Shown here piece by piece: positions 6,733 through 6,889 of a stretch of 6,889 bases of DNA; within the stretch, counting starts at the first letter, position 1; each line of letters begins with the position of its first letter. A program made the position numbers and the translations under genes. The notes beneath the pieces are model-generated. The model did not search any database. It saw only the letters and a program-made list of their open reading frames with translations, and was not told the origin of the DNA. The DNA comes from Endomicrobiia bacterium (GTDB lineage: Bacteria > Elusimicrobiota > Endomicrobiia > Endomicrobiales > Endomicrobiaceae), in assembly GCA_025998475.1 (NCBI GenBank), contig BNVZ01000069.1:1-6889 (forward strand), in the 5' to 3' direction.

Positions 6733-6889
6733 AGACCTCTTGCATAACTAAGTATTAAATTCAGAATTACAAATACCTGAAACCCAAGTTAAATCGCAGT
6801 CCAAAGCGTCTTTTGCTATTACTTATCTATTCTTTAGACTATTTTGAACCTTTTAACAAATACTTTTGATATTTTCCACTATAATCCTT
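6733..6889 (-). pseudogene. C-terminal remnant of an IS5-type transposase with its terminal repeat
   Basis: The minus strand reads KDYSGKYQKYLLKGSK, an internal TAG, SKE, another TAG, then ISNSKRRFGLRFNL (to 6785). After one extra G the frame shifts to VSGICNSEFNT and stops at TAG 6750-6748. The string RRFGLRFNL(I)SGI resembles the end of IS5-family (ISL2/IS1031-like) transposases, which typically close with YRNRRKRFGLRFNLIAGIYN. Right after the stop come the bases of an apparent terminal repeat (minus strand TTATGCAAGAGGTCT, 6747-6733), one base from the permease start codon. Two stops and a frameshift show that it is dead. The family call rests on this C-terminal pattern, and the rest of the element lies beyond the window edge. 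Confidence 0.5.

Noticed and set aside
6732..6889. Purine riboswitch upstream of the purine permease
   Set aside because: The conserved purine-aptamer core and loop sequences are absent; the stretch reads instead as transposase remnant.

Overview
This is an AT-rich bacterial window in which every gene I can support lies on the minus strand, so it reads from high to low coordinates. Intact, well-conserved genes (a purine permease, purA and two tRNAs) are separated by long spacers full of gene debris and short inverted-repeat elements. Spacers rich in decaying genes, small tandem lipoproteins, a Sel1-repeat lipoprotein and a Tad-type secretin suit a host-associated genome under reduction. An Elusimicrobiota (Endomicrobium-like) termite-gut symbiont is my best guess. 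That is inference from gene style only; no taxonomic marker here proves it.

Layout, following transcription from the right: (1) 6733-6889, the tail of a degraded IS5-type transposase gene whose end abuts the next start codon. (2) 5313-6731, an intact NCS2/AzgA-type adenine/guanine/hypoxanthine permease. (3) 4393-5312, about 920 bases without an intact gene, holding at least three decayed minus-strand reading frames, an eight-G tract, a GGGTCTGTC-type transposon end and a 133-base element with 17-base terminal inverted repeats. (4) 3694-4392, a very short secretin made of a signal peptide and the outer-membrane secretin domain only. (5) 3389-3693, a spacer with a near-perfect 37-base palindrome and a good promoter. 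(6) 3239-3388, tRNA-Lys(UUU) and tRNA-Glu(UUC). (7) 1876-3165, purA. (8) 914-1729, a Sel1-repeat lipoprotein with a poly-G ribosome-binding region. (9) 1-857, two tandem copies of a small lipoprotein gene, each with coding debris upstream.

Functional links are modest. The permease imports purine bases, and PurA commits IMP to AMP synthesis, so both serve purine supply. The tRNAs and purA probably share the promoter at 3448-3476. The lipoproteins and the secretin are cell-envelope proteins. I see no CRISPR array, defence island or complete mobile element. The most unusual items are the 21-base repeat joining the purA 3' end to a pseudogene, the two identical G8-TA tracts, the minimal secretin next to a MITE-like element, and the IS end that supplies the permease's ribosome-binding site.
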